Positions 27,444-38,945 of a DNA stretch of 44,425 bases are shown one piece after another. The position numbers and the translations under genes were made by a program. The first letter of the stretch is position 1; every line of letters starts with the position of its first letter. The notes under the pieces were generated by a model that searched no databases, had not been told where the DNA came from, and saw only the letters and a list, made by a program, of their open reading frames with translations. The DNA is from a bacterium (GTDB lineage: Bacteria > Verrucomicrobiota > Verrucomicrobiia > Limisphaerales > J093), in assembly GCA_021823625.1 (NCBI GenBank), contig JAKANS010000025.1, forward strand, positions 1 through 44,425. The letters run 5' to 3'.

Positions 27444-28730
27444 TCACTTGGCACCTCCGTTGGCTTGCGGCGCGCGCGTCAGTCCCTCGGCTTCGTCGAG
27501 TGGCACCCCGGCAGTGGCCGACGCATCGAAAAACAACTGACCCATCGCCTCGCCCAGGCGCGGATCCTTCAACGGATACGGTGGGTGGGCGACGAACGCT
27601 TTCAAAAAGGCTTTGAGAAGCACACCGCCGATCAACGCCGCGCAGGCCAGGTCGAGCCAGGCCCATTGGAACGGATACCCATTCGGGTTCGCGGACGGGA
27701 GAATATTGAAGGCGAGGTCCACGTAATGCATCACCCAGGTCCACGCGCACAGCGGCACCATCCACCAGAACTTGAGTTTGAGGTCGATCCGCAACAGCGC
27801 CAGAAACGGCAGAAAAAAGTGGCCGAAGATGATGACCATGCCGACGTACCACCAGGTGCCCTTTTCGCGGAGCACGTACCAGAAGGTCTCTTCCGGCATG
27901 TTCGCGTTCCAGATGATGAAGTATTGGGCGAAGTGGATGTAGGCGTAAAACACTGTGAAGGCGAACATCAACGAGCCGATGAAATAGAACTGTTGTTCCT
28001 GCAACACCGCGGCGAGCGTGCCGTTGCGTTTGAGCACCATCGCGATGAAGTACACGGTGCCCAGGGCCAACCATACGCTGCCGGCAAAGTAATAGACGCC
28101 GTACATGGTCGAGAACCACTCGTACATGAGGCCTTTCATCCACATGATTGAGGCGAGTGTCAGGGTGATGGCAAACAGGAAAATGCCGACGCTGGCGCGC
28201 TGCCGCAGCTTGCGGGTGCATTCCGGCGACCCGGTTTCGTCCTGCTTCAACGACCATTTGCGCAGGCTCCGCGTGAGCCAGCCCCAGACGAGGAAACAGA
28301 ACACCGCGACCAGGTAGAAACCCGGCTTCGTGAACAACGGAAGTTTCGAATGCAAGGCGTGGTTGGCCGCGGGATCGGCCACCGTCATCCAGCCGTAGAG
28401 CTGCGGGGCCAACAGCGCGATGGGCACGAAGAAGATCGCCATCCACGGAAACAGCAGCGTGGAAAGGTGCTCGCAGAAGCGCCGGATCGGCACCGACCAA
28501 CTGGCGTCAAACAGGTGATGCACGAGCACCAGGAACAACGCTCCCAAGCCCAGGCTCAGGAAGAACATGAAGGCCACCAGCCACGAATAGCCGAACTGGA
28601 CGCGGTTGAGCGCGAGACCCAACAAGGCGCCCAACGCGCCGACGCCGATCAGCAGGTTCGGCAACTTCCGCCAGCGGGTCACATCGAGTGGGCCGTCGGA
28701 AAGCAGCGGCGAATGCGAGGAGTCGCTCAT
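27444..28730 (-). CDS. actF: Alternative complex III subunit ActF (NrfD-like integral membrane protein)
   Basis: A 428-aa polytopic protein of the NrfD/PsrC-like fold, with about 10 membrane segments. Family-like blocks include WLVAFMFFLSLGLGALFLVL, LVHHLFDASWSVPIRRFCEH, AFTVFYAYIHFAQYFIIWNA, MPEETFWYVLREKGTWWYVG and IIFGHFFLPFLALLRIDLKL. In alternative complex III, ActC and ActF are the two NrfD-like subunits that bind or translocate at the membrane; ActF lacks the iron-sulfur partner contact of ActC. It begins 20 bases after the actE stop; between them is a vestigial open frame (see findings). Confidence 0.94.
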   Translation of the reverse strand: MSDSSHSPLLSDGPLDVTRWRKLPNLLIGVGALGALLGLALNRVQFGYSWLVAFMFFLSLGLGALFLVLVHHLFDASWSVPIRRFCEHLSTLLFPWMAIFFVPIALLAPQLYGWMTVADPAANHALHSKLPLFTKPGFYLVAVFCFLVWGWLTRSLRKWSLKQDETGSPECTRKLRQRASVGIFLFAITLTLASIMWMKGLMYEWFSTMYGVYYFAGSVWLALGTVYFIAMVLKRNGTLAAVLQEQQFYFIGSLMFAFTVFYAYIHFAQYFIIWNANMPEETFWYVLREKGTWWYVGMVIIFGHFFLPFLALLRIDLKLKFWWMVPLCAWTWVMHYVDLAFNILPSANPNGYPFQWAWLDLACAALIGGVLLKAFLKAFVAHPPYPLKDPRLGEAMGQLFFDASATAGVPLDEAEGLTRAPQANGGAK

Positions 28731-28733
28731 AGG

Positions 28734-28754
28734 CTATTTCGGCGCCAACTTCAT
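28734..28754 (-). pseudogene. Vestigial start of a ccoP-like gene after actE
   Basis: ATG overlapping the actE stop opens a six-codon frame reading MKLAPK and then TAG. The cytochrome gene at the operon end starts MKSAPK with the same overlap and the same flanking bases (repeat 24758-24813). It looks like the copied first codons of that gene rather than a functional peptide. Confidence 0.55.
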
Positions 28755-28791
28755 GGCGAGGCGGGGGCGTTAGTCGGCGGCGCGTTCGTTG
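28736..28791 (-). repeat. Repeat at the actE end, copy of the ccoO/ccoP-like junction
   Basis: Matches 24758-24813 with six differences in 56 bases. It covers the end of actE (ASP and stop) and the bases after it. Confidence 0.85.
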
Positions 28792-29464
28792 TCGGCGCCG
28801 CGTTCGGCGGCAGCGCAGCAAGCTGGTCGGCCGGCACTTCGTCCACCGTGGCCAGCCGGCTGAGTTGGAGCGCGCGCACGTAAGCGATGACCGCCCAGCG
28901 GTCGCGCGGTTCGAGGTTCATGGCGTAACTCTGCATCAGGTTCTTGCCATAGGTCACGGTGTTGAAAATCTCGCCGTCGGTCATCCGGACGATGCGGGGA
29001 TCGTGCAGGTTGGCGATGACCACCATGCCGTACCGGGGAGTGGCACCCTTGCCGTCCGCACCGGCGCCGTGGCAGGGCTGGCAGTTGATGGTGAACCGCT
29101 CCTGGCCCCGGGCGAGCAGTTCGGCCGTGATCGGCAGCGGGTTCACTTCGACAAAGTTGGTCGCGCCCGGCGGCGTCCCCGGCTGCATCCCGGTGTTGAG
29201 CGGGTTGTCCTCGAACGGAAACACCGCCTTGCCGCCGACCATCACGGGCTGGCTCCGGTCAATGGTGTTAGGCACGTGCAGCCGCGAGCTGTAGCCGTCG
29301 GGGAAAAAGTCGTCGGCGGACTGCGGGCGCAACTTCGCCTGGCGGTCCATGTCCGGAAAGATTTCGATGGGCGGCCGCCGCGACAGGCTGCCGCGGAAAC
29401 CCGCGACGCTGACGACCATCGCGCACACCAGGAGGAATCCGAGAAGGAAGTAGCGCATGGTCAT
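28751..29464 (-). CDS. actE: Alternative complex III subunit ActE, monohaem cytochrome c
   Basis: A 237-aa exported or membrane-anchored cytochrome c. The N-terminal segment MRYFLLGFLLVCAMVVSVAG is a signal or anchor. It has a single haem site FTINCQPCHGAGADGKGATP and a probable Met ligand in YGKNLMQSYAMNLEPRDRW. ActE accepts electrons from ActB/ActA and passes them on. Its last 20 residues (NAAPTTNAPPTNAPASP) are Thr/Asn/Ala/Pro-rich and resemble the tail of the CcoO-like protein; they are outside the cytochrome fold. The start overlaps the actD stop (ATGA). Confidence 0.93.
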   Translation of the reverse strand: MTMRYFLLGFLLVCAMVVSVAGFRGSLSRRPPIEIFPDMDRQAKLRPQSADDFFPDGYSSRLHVPNTIDRSQPVMVGGKAVFPFEDNPLNTGMQPGTPPGATNFVEVNPLPITAELLARGQERFTINCQPCHGAGADGKGATPRYGMVVIANLHDPRIVRMTDGEIFNTVTYGKNLMQSYAMNLEPRDRWAVIAYVRALQLSRLATVDEVPADQLAALPPNAAPTTNAPPTNAPASP

Positions 29465-30002
29465 TCCTCCACCAACTCGATGCGTTTGCTGCCCAGCGAC
29501 TCGAGCAACTGCCGCGTGGCGTCCGGGCGGTATTGCGGATCGTCCGTTTCGATCACCACGAAGAACCGGTCGTGGGTGGCCAGCGCAAAGCGCTTGTGCT
29601 TCAGCAGCGGGTGATGCAGCCGCGGCAGGCGGTTGAGAAACAACATGCCCAGCAGCGCGCCGAACGCGCCGAACAGGATCGTCAGTTCGTAGGAGGGCGG
29701 GAACGCCGAGAACGGGCTGAAGTACGGTTTGCCGCCCACCGGAATACGGTAATCGAAGGCGTTCATGAACCAGATCATCAGCATGCCGGTCGTGTAGCCG
29801 GTAACGCCTCCGAGAAAAGAGAACCAGCCCACCTTCGAGTTCTTGATCCCCATCGCCTGGTCCATGCCGTGAACCGGGTAAGGCGTGAAGACGTCCCAGC
29901 GCGAGAAGCCGGCCTCGCGAACCTGCTCCGCGGCGTGCATCGTTTCGGCGGGATTCTCGAACTCGGCAATCACCCCGTAAGGCTTGGCAACGGACTCGCT
30001 CA

Positions 30003-30003
<1 letters not shown>
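29461..30003 (-). CDS. actD: Alternative complex III subunit ActD
   Basis: A 180-aa protein starting at ATG 30003 (MSESVAKPYGVIAEFENPAE). The N-terminal part is a soluble alpha/beta region (AAEQVREAGFSRWDVFTPYP), then two membrane segments (GVTGYTTGMLMIWFMNAF; ELTILFGAFGALLGMLFLNR) linked by the conserved IPVGGKPYFSPFSAFPPSYE. The pattern is DUF3341, the ActD family, a structural subunit. The frame is open upstream in the overlapping actC gene, but ATG 30003 overlaps the actC stop (TGATG) and fits the family. Confidence 0.94.
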
Positions 30004-31426
<1,423 letters not shown>

Positions 31427-31427
<1 letters not shown>

Positions 31428-34400
31428 CAGTGCGCTCCTTTCTGCTCGCCCGCGCCGGTCGCCGAGCCTTCTTGGGTGTGGCCGGCTGTTTCCCCTTCCT
31501 CATGCATCATGCCCCCCTGATCGAGGAATTCCTTGGTGCTCAAAGGCTGGTCGTAAGCGTCCGGCATCTCCGAATTGGGGTTGCGCACCCGCGCCAGATA
31601 GGTGACTCGCGGCTTGGTCGCCAGGTAATCGAGGACCATGTAGGTGCGGTTGTGGGCCCGTGCCTGGGCTACTTCGCTATGCGGATCCTTCATGTTGCCA
31701 AACACGATCGCGTCCGCCGGACAGGCCTGCTGGCACGCGGTCCGGACCGCGCCGTCCCGGACTTCGATGTCGCCCGACGGCCCCGCCTTGACCTTCTGGG
31801 CGATCTTGGCCTGCTCGATGCGCTGGACGCACAGGGTGCATTTCTCCATCACGCCGCGCATGCGCACCGTCACGTCCGGGTTGCGGGCGAGCTTGAGCAA
31901 ATCCCATTCGTCCTGCGCCTTGCTGCCGCGGTCGGGATTCTTGAACCAGCGTTTCATCTCCCACTCGCCGTCGGTGAAGGACGTGAGCGGGCTGCGATAA
32001 AGCTGGTCGAGCGGCCGGCGGTTGTAATCGAAGAAATTGAAGCGTCGGACCTTGTACGGGCAGTTGTTCGAGCAATACCGCGTGCCAACGCACCGGTTAT
32101 AGACCATGAGGTTCAGGCCCTCCGGATCGTGCACGGTCGCGTTGACAGGGCAGACGTTTTCGCAAGGTGCGGCCTCGCAGTGCTGGCACAGCATCGGCTG
32201 TTGCACCACCTGCGGGTGGTCTTCCGAACCGAGGTAATAGCGGTCCAGCCGGATCCAACTCATCTCGCGGTTCCGACTGACCATGTCCTTGCCGACGATG
32301 GGAATGTTGTTCTCGCTCTGACACGCCACCACGCACGCCGAGCAACCGACGCAGGAACCCAGGTCGATGCTCATCGCCCATTGGTGGATCGCAGTCCCGG
32401 ACACCTCGTCGAGCGGGTTCGGGTAAAGCGGACCCAAGCCATCGGGCGCCGGCGTGTTCATCGCCTGTGCAAACCGCGGGTTCTTCTTGAACTCGGCCAG
32501 GTTCGCCTCGCGGATGATCGGCCGGCCCATCATCGTCCAGTGATTCTGCGTGGTGGCGATCTCGAAATCGCGGCCCGCCGGCTGCAGCTTCGCGCCCGTG
32601 GCCAAATGCGGCGCAACGGTGGTCCGTAAGGCGTAAGCGTTGTAGCCGGAGCCGTGGCCCACGCGACCGGTGCGACGGCGCCCGTAACCGAGCGTCAGCC
32701 CCACCACGTTGTCGGCCATGCCGGGCTGGACCCAGATCGGCCCTTCGAGCGTCCGGCCACCCAGTTCGATCCTGGCCACCGGCATGAACGTCTTCATCGA
32801 GGTGCGGCTGCCCTCGTAATCGTGATCGACGCGGTAAAGGCCCAAGGCTTTCGCCGTCGCCGGGCTGACCAGGAAGGCGTTGTCCCAGGTCAACTTGGTG
32901 ATCGGCTCGGGCAATTCTTGCAACCAGCCGTTGTTGTTGTACCGGCCGTCATCCACTTTCGCGTCGCGCACGAACACGAGTTCGAGGCTCTGCATCGTGG
33001 GAGCGGCAAGTGGCGTGGCGGACGCGAGCACCTTGCGCGCGGCAGCCCAATCGAGCTTGGTGACGCTGACCGCCTTCGCCGCGCTGCCGGCGAGGAATCC
33101 GCTGAAAAGGAAACGCTTCCAAGCCTCCTCAAAATCACCGCCGGGGACGAATTCCTTGAAGGTCTCGCGGACGAGGTCGTACGGTTTGAAGGAAGGCAGC
33201 CCGCCGATCCGCGCCAGCACCTCGAGGTCGGTGATGCCGCCAAACAGTGGCTCGATCAACGGCTGCACCGAGACCAGCGTGCCGTCGAGCGTGCGTGCGT
33301 CGCCCCAGGATTCGAGATAATGCGCCGCGGGCAGGTGCCAGTCGCTCACCGCGAAGGTCTCGTCTTCGTGGTCGCCCAGCCGGATGATGGTCTTCGCCTT
33401 GCGCTGCGTGGCCGCCCAGTCGAGATCGGCCGGGGCGGTGTAAACCGGGTTGCCGCCGAGGATCACCAGCGTTTCGACCTCGCCCGCGTTGAGCGCCTTG
33501 GCCAGGTCCGCCAGCGAGCTGGCGCCAGCACCCGGCGCGGCGATGAACGAGACGGTCTTGCCGACGGCCTGCAGGTGGAAGTTGAGGACGTTGGCCAGCA
33601 CGTGCACCGCGAGCGGCTGTTGATGGCCGACCAGCACCACGCCCTCGCCGGGATGCGCCGCCAAATCTTTGAGGCAGGCCGAAGCCCATTTCTGCGCCTC
33701 GGCGGGGAGACTTTTGGCCAGGTCGCGGAGCGCCTGGACGACTTCGCCCGCGCCCGCTGCGTTATCCGACGCCTTCGTCTGCTCGAGCACGTCCGCGGCC
33801 ATCGCCGCAGTCAGCGCCAGCACCTGACTCGACGGCAGACGCAAACGGTGATCGGCGTTCGCGCCCGTCAAAGTCATCAGGCTCTCGACGGCGTAAAGCC
33901 GGCTCATGTCGGCTTCGGGCGACTTGAGCTTGCGGCCTTGCGCGTAGCCGCGGATGAGTTGCCAGGCATCCTCTTCGGCGCCGATGAAGTCGCAGTCCAG
34001 CGCCAGGATTCGCCGCGCCTGGTCGAGGTGGAACACCGGTTTGACCGGCTCGCCGAAAGCCAGGGTCGCGGCCTCGCGGTGAACGTCGAAATCCACCGGC
34101 TCGTGGATGAAGCCGCGTGCCTGCGGGAATTTCTGCCGCAGCAACCCGGCCACTCGCCAGAGCGAAGGCGAACTGCTCCGCCCCATCAGGAAACGCAGCC
34201 CCTGGCCTTGTTTGGCTTCCGCCTCCTTGCCCACCGCGGCCAGGGCGTCCAGCGCCTTTTCGCGCGCGACGTTGTCGCCCTTGTAGGTAAAACGCTGGGC
34301 GCGGTCCGGGTCATACAAATCCAGGATCGACGCCTGGGTCAGCGCATCCGTGCCACCGTGCGGCCGGGCGGGTTCGCCCTCGCCACGCCGGTTGAGCGGA

Positions 34401-34786
34401 TGCTCCGGGTTGCCTTCGATCTTGATGGGCCGGCCGTCGTAAGACTTCACCAGCACCGGAACCGCGCTGCCGCGAATCGGCCGGGAAGTCGCGTAGTACT
34501 GCGGCACGCCGTGCGTGTAGCCCGGCGGCATTTTCGTGAAGGGGAGAATCTTTTCCTCGGGCCGCCGGCAGCCTGTCGTCATGCCCAGCCCCATCAACAG
34601 AAAGGACGCGGACATGATCTGCACGAAGTGCCGGCGCGACACCCCGTCGGTGAACTCGCTGGCGCCTTCCGGGAACTCGCGTTCCATCCATTCGCGGAAG
34701 GCCGGCGTGTCCGCCAGGTGCTCCAGGCTACGCCAATACTTGGGGCCGGTCTCCGGTTCCGGGCAGGGAGGAGGAACGGTCTTCAT
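31427..34786 (-). CDS. actB: Alternative complex III subunit ActB (molybdopterin-like plus iron-sulfur protein)
   Basis: A 1119-aa fusion. The N-terminus carries a twin-arginine-type export signal ([20 protein letters not shown]) followed at once by a lipobox-like TTGC, so it is an exported lipoprotein candidate. The large middle part is a molybdopterin-oxidoreductase-like domain, which in ActB proteins holds no cofactor. The C-terminal part is a four-cluster ferredoxin-like domain with [69 protein letters not shown] and [15 protein letters not shown]. It moves electrons from the quinol site to the haem subunits. The start at 34786 overlaps the actA stop (ATGA). Confidence 0.96.
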
Positions 34787-35436
34787 CGGTGACAGGTGGA
34801 GCAGTTTTCGAGGCTCTGGACCTTCCATTGCGCGACCAGCTTCTTGCCGTCGGCGAGTTGCTTGGTCGCGCTGTCCGGCTGCCAGTTCAGGTTATAGACC
34901 TGTTCCACCGGGCGGATGAAGGCCGCGGGGTTGCGATGGCAGTCCAGGCAGAAGGTCATGCTCAACGGCTGGGCGTGCTGCACCTCGTCCATTTTGTTGA
35001 TCTGGCCGTGGCAGTGGAAGCAGGAGATGCCGCGGTTCACGTGCACGGAGTGGTTGAAATAGACATAGTCCGGCGTCTTGTGAATCCACACCCAAGGAAT
35101 GGGTTTGCCCGTGGCGGCCGACTCGCGCACCAGTTCCAGCCTGGGATCATCTTTGAGCACCTGGTTGTGGCAGTTCATGCAGGTGCTCGCCGCGGGGATG
35201 TTCGAGTGGTAGGACTTCTCGACGCCGGTGTGGCAGTACCGGCAGTCCATCCCCAACTGCTCGACGTGAGTGTAGTGGGAGTAACTGACCGGCTGGATGG
35301 GCTGGTAGCCCACGCGCGTGTACTTCGGCGTGAAGTAATACCACGCCCCGGCCACGACCGCCGAGCCGACCAAAGCCCCCCCAACGATGAGGTAGGCCGG
35401 CAGTTTATTGGTCCATTTCGGGAAAATGTCCGACAT
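34783..35436 (-). CDS. actA: Alternative complex III subunit ActA, pentahaem cytochrome c
   Basis: A 217-aa protein started at ATG 35436 (MSDIFPKWTNKLPAYLIVGG). One N-terminal membrane segment (LPAYLIVGGALVGSAVVAGA) anchors a periplasmic domain with exactly five CxxCH motifs: CRYCH, CMNCH, CFHCH, CLDCH and CSTCH. This is the classic ActA count. It takes electrons from ActB and delivers them to a downstream carrier. First gene of a ten-gene operon in which most neighbours overlap by 1-4 bases. Confidence 0.96.
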   Translation of the reverse strand: MSDIFPKWTNKLPAYLIVGGALVGSAVVAGAWYYFTPKYTRVGYQPIQPVSYSHYTHVEQLGMDCRYCHTGVEKSYHSNIPAASTCMNCHNQVLKDDPRLELVRESAATGKPIPWVWIHKTPDYVYFNHSVHVNRGISCFHCHGQINKMDEVQHAQPLSMTFCLDCHRNPAAFIRPVEQVYNLNWQPDSATKQLADGKKLVAQWKVQSLENCSTCHR

Positions 35437-35846
35437 GCAAATTCCGCCAAGTGAGCGGGGTCTGAACGGAGCCGTCAACAACTACCCGGCCCTCGACCTG
35501 CGTCCCGCGCGGTCCGCCCAAGGCACTTAATCTTCACCCTGAAAGCCAGCGGTCCAGCGTCCGCCAAAAAAATAAGGCGGATTTGTTCGCAGAACACGTC
35601 CGGCTTTATTAGCCGAGGGTCGGGGCTCTCGACAAGCTTCCAACGCGGCCGAACGCATCTTTTCTGTTTTGTTAATGCATTCTATTAGAGATGTCTGAGA
35701 TGCTTACGGGCCGGGCCGCGGCCGGTTCGGGAGGCCGCTCGCGGCCCCCCGCCGGCGCTCCACCCGCGGATCCGACCGGCCGCGCTTGACCCGCCGGCCC
35801 CCGCACTTAGGATGCGGACCGATTCGCATCACACCGCGAAAGACCG
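35437..35846. promoter_or_regulatory. Divergent intergenic region containing the act operon promoter
   Basis: A 410-base gap between actA (minus) and the WPFY-repeat gene (plus). It holds no convincing gene. In very GC-rich surroundings, 35655-35695 is AT-rich (ATCTTTTCTGTTTTGTTAAT then GCATTCTATTAGAGATG). On the plus strand TTTTCT and TATTAG are 17 bases apart, a weak sigma-70-like pair; no better pair was found on the minus strand. The act leader would be more than 200 bases if its promoter is there. A second short A-rich stretch lies at 35561-35575. Confidence 0.4.
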
Positions 35847-37364
35847 TTGACAACACACGTGCGCAGTCTCTTGCTCGCCGCCCTTTGCGCCTCCGCCGCC
35901 AGTCAGGCCGCGGAGGCGCCGGTTTCGGCCGGTTTCCTGTACCACCAGTTCGGGCTGACGCTCGCGCCGGGCCGGCGTACGGAAGCCATCGGCCCTCTTT
36001 GGGCCGCCCAGGAAACCTGGTCCACAAACGCAGTGCCGGCGGAGACCGATCCGTGGGAAGCCACCCCGCCCGTTACTCAAATCGCGCGGAATTTAACGCT
36101 GGCCCCGCTGTTCTCTTGGACCGCCGATCCCCAAGTTGAGAACGTCTCCTGGGATCTCGTCTATCCGATCATCACTTACGACCGGTTCGGCGGCGAATAC
36201 CGGTTTCAGGTCTTTCAACTCCTCAGCTTCTCGGGCGGCGACACCCCGGCCGGGGCGCACGGACGCGGTTTCTCCCTGGTGCCGTTCCTGTGGTTCCGGC
36301 GCTCGGCCGAGGATCCGTCGCTAAACTACAGCGCTGTCTGGCCGTTTTACGGCCACATGCAAAAGCGGTTGTTCCGCGATGAGATCAAGTTCGTCGCGTG
36401 GCCCGTCTATGCCCAGACACGAAAGCGCGACGTGGTAACCGACAACTACCTCGTGCCGTTTGGCCACGTCCGCCACGGCGACGGCTTGCGCGGCTGGCAG
36501 ATCTGGCCGTTTTACGGCACGGAGCACAAGGACATCACCACGCGCATCGACGGCTTTGGCGACACCCAGACCATTCCCGGCCACGACCAGCGCTTCGTGG
36601 TCTGGCCGTTTTACCTCGCGAACGACCTGGAGATCGGCTCCACGAATCCGGTGACCCAGCGGGTGCTGTTCCCGTTCTACAGCCTCCAGCGCTCGCCGCT
36701 GAAGGATCGCGACACCTACCTCTGGCCGTTCGGCGTGACGATCGTGGACGACCGCGAGTTGAAGTACCACCAGACCTCGGTCCTTTGGCCGATCGTCACG
36801 CTGGCCCACGGCGAAGGCAAACAAGCCACGAAGATCTGGCCATTCTATGGCGACACGCGCTTCGCGAACGCCCGCTCGGTGCTGGCCTTGTGGCCAATCT
36901 ATTTTCAGCGGGATTCGCTCCGCGAACCCTTGGAGGAACACTCGACCCGCATCGTGTTTTTCGTTTACACGGACATCACCCGCAAAAACCGCGACACCGG
37001 ACAGGTGAGCCGGCGCTCGGATTTTTGGCCGCTGTTCATCGCCCGGCGCGACATGGACGGTAACGAGCGGTTTCAACTGCTGGCGCCCCTCGAGCCGGTG
37101 CTCAGCGACAACCCCAGCATCAACCGGCTGTACTCGCCGATCTGGTCGATCTGGCGTTCGGCCAGGAACGCGAAAACCGGCGCGGTCAGCCGTTCGTTCC
37201 TTTGGAATCTCTACCGCTACGACGCCACGCCGAAGTCCAAAAAGTGCTCGCTCTTGTTCGGTTTGATTCAGTATCACTCGACCCCAGAAGGGAAGCGGTG
37301 GCGGTTCCTTTATCTGCCGTCCGGCAAGCGGCAGGCATCGGCGCCCCAACCGCCGCCCCAGTAA
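35847..37364 (+). CDS. Secreted WPFY-repeat protein next to mlaEFD
   Basis: A 505-aa protein started at TTG 35847, with a signal peptide (RSLLLAALCASAASQAAEAP). The body is built from repeated units of 30-50 residues, each centred on a W-P-(F/I/V)-(Y/V) core: AVWPFYGHM, VAWPVYAQTRK, QIWPFYGTEH, VVWPFYLAND, YLWPFGVTIV, VLWPIVTLAH, KIWPFYGDTR, LALWPIYFQR, DFWPLFIARR. Alternating strands of this kind suggest an outer-membrane or periplasmic beta-rich protein. No family with known function is recognised. The mla genes start 70 bases downstream on the same strand, so it might be a lipid-transport partner; that is inference. Confidence 0.75.
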   Translation: MTTHVRSLLLAALCASAASQAAEAPVSAGFLYHQFGLTLAPGRRTEAIGPLWAAQETWSTNAVPAETDPWEATPPVTQIARNLTLAPLFSWTADPQVENVSWDLVYPIITYDRFGGEYRFQVFQLLSFSGGDTPAGAHGRGFSLVPFLWFRRSAEDPSLNYSAVWPFYGHMQKRLFRDEIKFVAWPVYAQTRKRDVVTDNYLVPFGHVRHGDGLRGWQIWPFYGTEHKDITTRIDGFGDTQTIPGHDQRFVVWPFYLANDLEIGSTNPVTQRVLFPFYSLQRSPLKDRDTYLWPFGVTIVDDRELKYHQTSVLWPIVTLAHGEGKQATKIWPFYGDTRFANARSVLALWPIYFQRDSLREPLEEHSTRIVFFVYTDITRKNRDTGQVSRRSDFWPLFIARRDMDGNERFQLLAPLEPVLSDNPSINRLYSPIWSIWRSARNAKTGAVSRSFLWNLYRYDATPKSKKCSLLFGLIQYHSTPEGKRWRFLYLPSGKRQASAPQPPPQ

Positions 37365-37384
37365 GCCGGTCGGCGGCGTCTGAG

Positions 37385-37400
37385 GCCTGAGGTCTCAGGC
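37385..37400 (+). other. Short hairpin between the WPFY-repeat gene and mlaE
   Basis: GCCTGAG-GT-CTCAGGC is a perfect 7-base inverted repeat 20 bases after the stop. The loop of two bases is too tight for all seven pairs to form, and no T run follows, so it may be only partial terminator or an RNA-end stabiliser. Confidence 0.35.
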
Positions 37401-37434
37401 TCCCGCCTGCGGATTTTCCGGCGCGGAAGCCAAC

Positions 37435-38181
37435 ATGTTTCAGAACATCGGAGAAATTGCGCTCCTCTTCGGGCGCACCTTGAAGGCGCTGCCGCAGACG
37501 CGACGGCAGTTTCGCAAGGTGCTCGAACAATTGTTCGAGATCGGCAACGCGAGCCTGCTCATGGCCTGCGTGCTGTCGCTGTTCATCGGCGGCGTGCTGG
37601 CCCTGCAAACCGGACCGGTGATGAGCGAGCGCGGCCTGCAGAGTTTCATCGGCCAGATCGTCGGGCTGTCGCTCTGCCGCGAACTGGCGCCGGTCATGAT
37701 GGCGGTGCTCATCGCCGGACGCGTCGGGTCGGCGATGGCTGCCGAAATTGGGTCGATGAAGGTGTACCAGGAGCTGGACGCGCTTCAAACCATGAACATC
37801 AACCCAATTCACTACCTGGTGCTGCCGCGCATGCTGGCCATCAGCCTCGGGCTGCCCCTCCTGGTGATTTTCGCCATCCTGGTGGGCTGGGTGGGCGGCG
37901 CTCTGGTTTGCGTGTTCAACGCCCAGATTGCGGTGTCCTTCGATGGATACATGAAGAGCCTGGGCAACGGCATCGATGTGCTGGATGTCGTGAACGGCCT
38001 GATCAAAAGCTTCGCGTTCGCCGTGGTGATTGGCACTGTCTCTTGCCACCAAGGCCTCGCCACCATCGGCGGGCCGCGCGGCATCGGCCGCAGCGTCACC
38101 AAGGCGGTGGTCAACTCCATCGTGCTGATCCTGCTCCTCGACTACGTGCTGACCCGCCTCCTGATGCATCTGGATAAATGA
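37435..38181 (+). CDS. mlaE: MlaE-family ABC transporter permease
   Basis: A 248-aa membrane protein with the MlaE (DUF140) family blocks: IGQIVGLSLCRELAPVMMAV, LIAGRVGSAMAAEIGSMKVY, ELDALQTMNINPIHYLVLPR and GLATIGGPRGIGRSVTKAVV. It is the permease of a phospholipid transporter that helps keep outer-membrane lipid asymmetry. The ATG at 37435 gives the usual N-terminal amphipathic helix. The stop overlaps mlaF (ATGA). Confidence 0.94.
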   Translation: MFQNIGEIALLFGRTLKALPQTRRQFRKVLEQLFEIGNASLLMACVLSLFIGGVLALQTGPVMSERGLQSFIGQIVGLSLCRELAPVMMAVLIAGRVGSAMAAEIGSMKVYQELDALQTMNINPIHYLVLPRMLAISLGLPLLVIFAILVGWVGGALVCVFNAQIAVSFDGYMKSLGNGIDVLDVVNGLIKSFAFAVVIGTVSCHQGLATIGGPRGIGRSVTKAVVNSIVLILLLDYVLTRLLMHLDK

Positions 38182-38945
38182 GCGACGAAGCCCCGCAAGG
38201 TGTCCGGCTGGAGGTCCGCCGGTTGACCAAAAGCTACAACGGCCAACCCGTCCTGCACGGGCTCGACTTCGCCGTCGAACGCGGCGAGGTCTTCGTCATC
38301 ATGGGGCCGAGCGGCAGCGGTAAGACCGTCCTGCTGAAACATCTCATCGGCCTCGAGACGCCGGACGAAGGCGACATCCTCATCGAAGGCGAACCCGCCG
38401 GTTCACCCGGCGTCATGGAGCGCTACCGGATGGCGATGGTCTTCCAGTCCGGCGCCTTGCTGAACTCGTTGAACGTGGGCGAAAACGTGGGCCTGTACCT
38501 CACCGAGCACCGGCTCAAACCGCCGGCCGAGATCGCCCGCGTCGTCGCCGAGAAGCTCGAGCTTCTCGGGCTCAAGGGCACCGAGGAGAAACTCCCCGGC
38601 GAACTCTCCGGCGGCATGAAGAAGCGGGTGGCCATCGCCCGCGCCCTGGTGATCGAACCGCAGTTGATCTTCTACGATGAGCCCACCAGCGAGCTCGACC
38701 CGCTCATCGCCGTGACCATTGGCCAGGAAATCCTGCGCCTGAACCACCGGATGCGCGTGACCAGCATCGTGGTCACCCATGATCGCGACCTGGCGTTCGG
38801 CATCGCGAACCGGATCGCCTTGCTGCACGAAGGGCGTATCCTGGCGATCGGCACTCCCGACGCGGTGCAAGCCGACCCGAACCCGCTGGTGCAACAATTT
38901 CTGAAAGCCGATTTCCGCTTCAATCCCGAGACCTCCACGCCATGA
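38178..38945 (+). CDS. mlaF: MlaF-family ABC transporter ATPase
   Basis: A 255-aa ATPase with Walker A IMGPSGSGKTVLLKHLIG, Q-loop region MVFQSGALLNSLNVGENV, signature ELSGGMKKRVAIARALV, Walker B LIFYDEPTSELDPL and the H-loop in VVTHDRDLAFGIANRI. The sequence SGALLNSLNVGENV is typical of MlaF/Mkl ATPases. Overlaps both mlaE and mlaD by 4 bases, so the three are translated together. Confidence 0.95.
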   Translation: MSDEAPQGVRLEVRRLTKSYNGQPVLHGLDFAVERGEVFVIMGPSGSGKTVLLKHLIGLETPDEGDILIEGEPAGSPGVMERYRMAMVFQSGALLNSLNVGENVGLYLTEHRLKPPAEIARVVAEKLELLGLKGTEEKLPGELSGGMKKRVAIARALVIEPQLIFYDEPTSELDPLIAVTIGQEILRLNHRMRVTSIVVTHDRDLAFGIANRIALLHEGRILAIGTPDAVQADPNPLVQQFLKADFRFNPETSTP

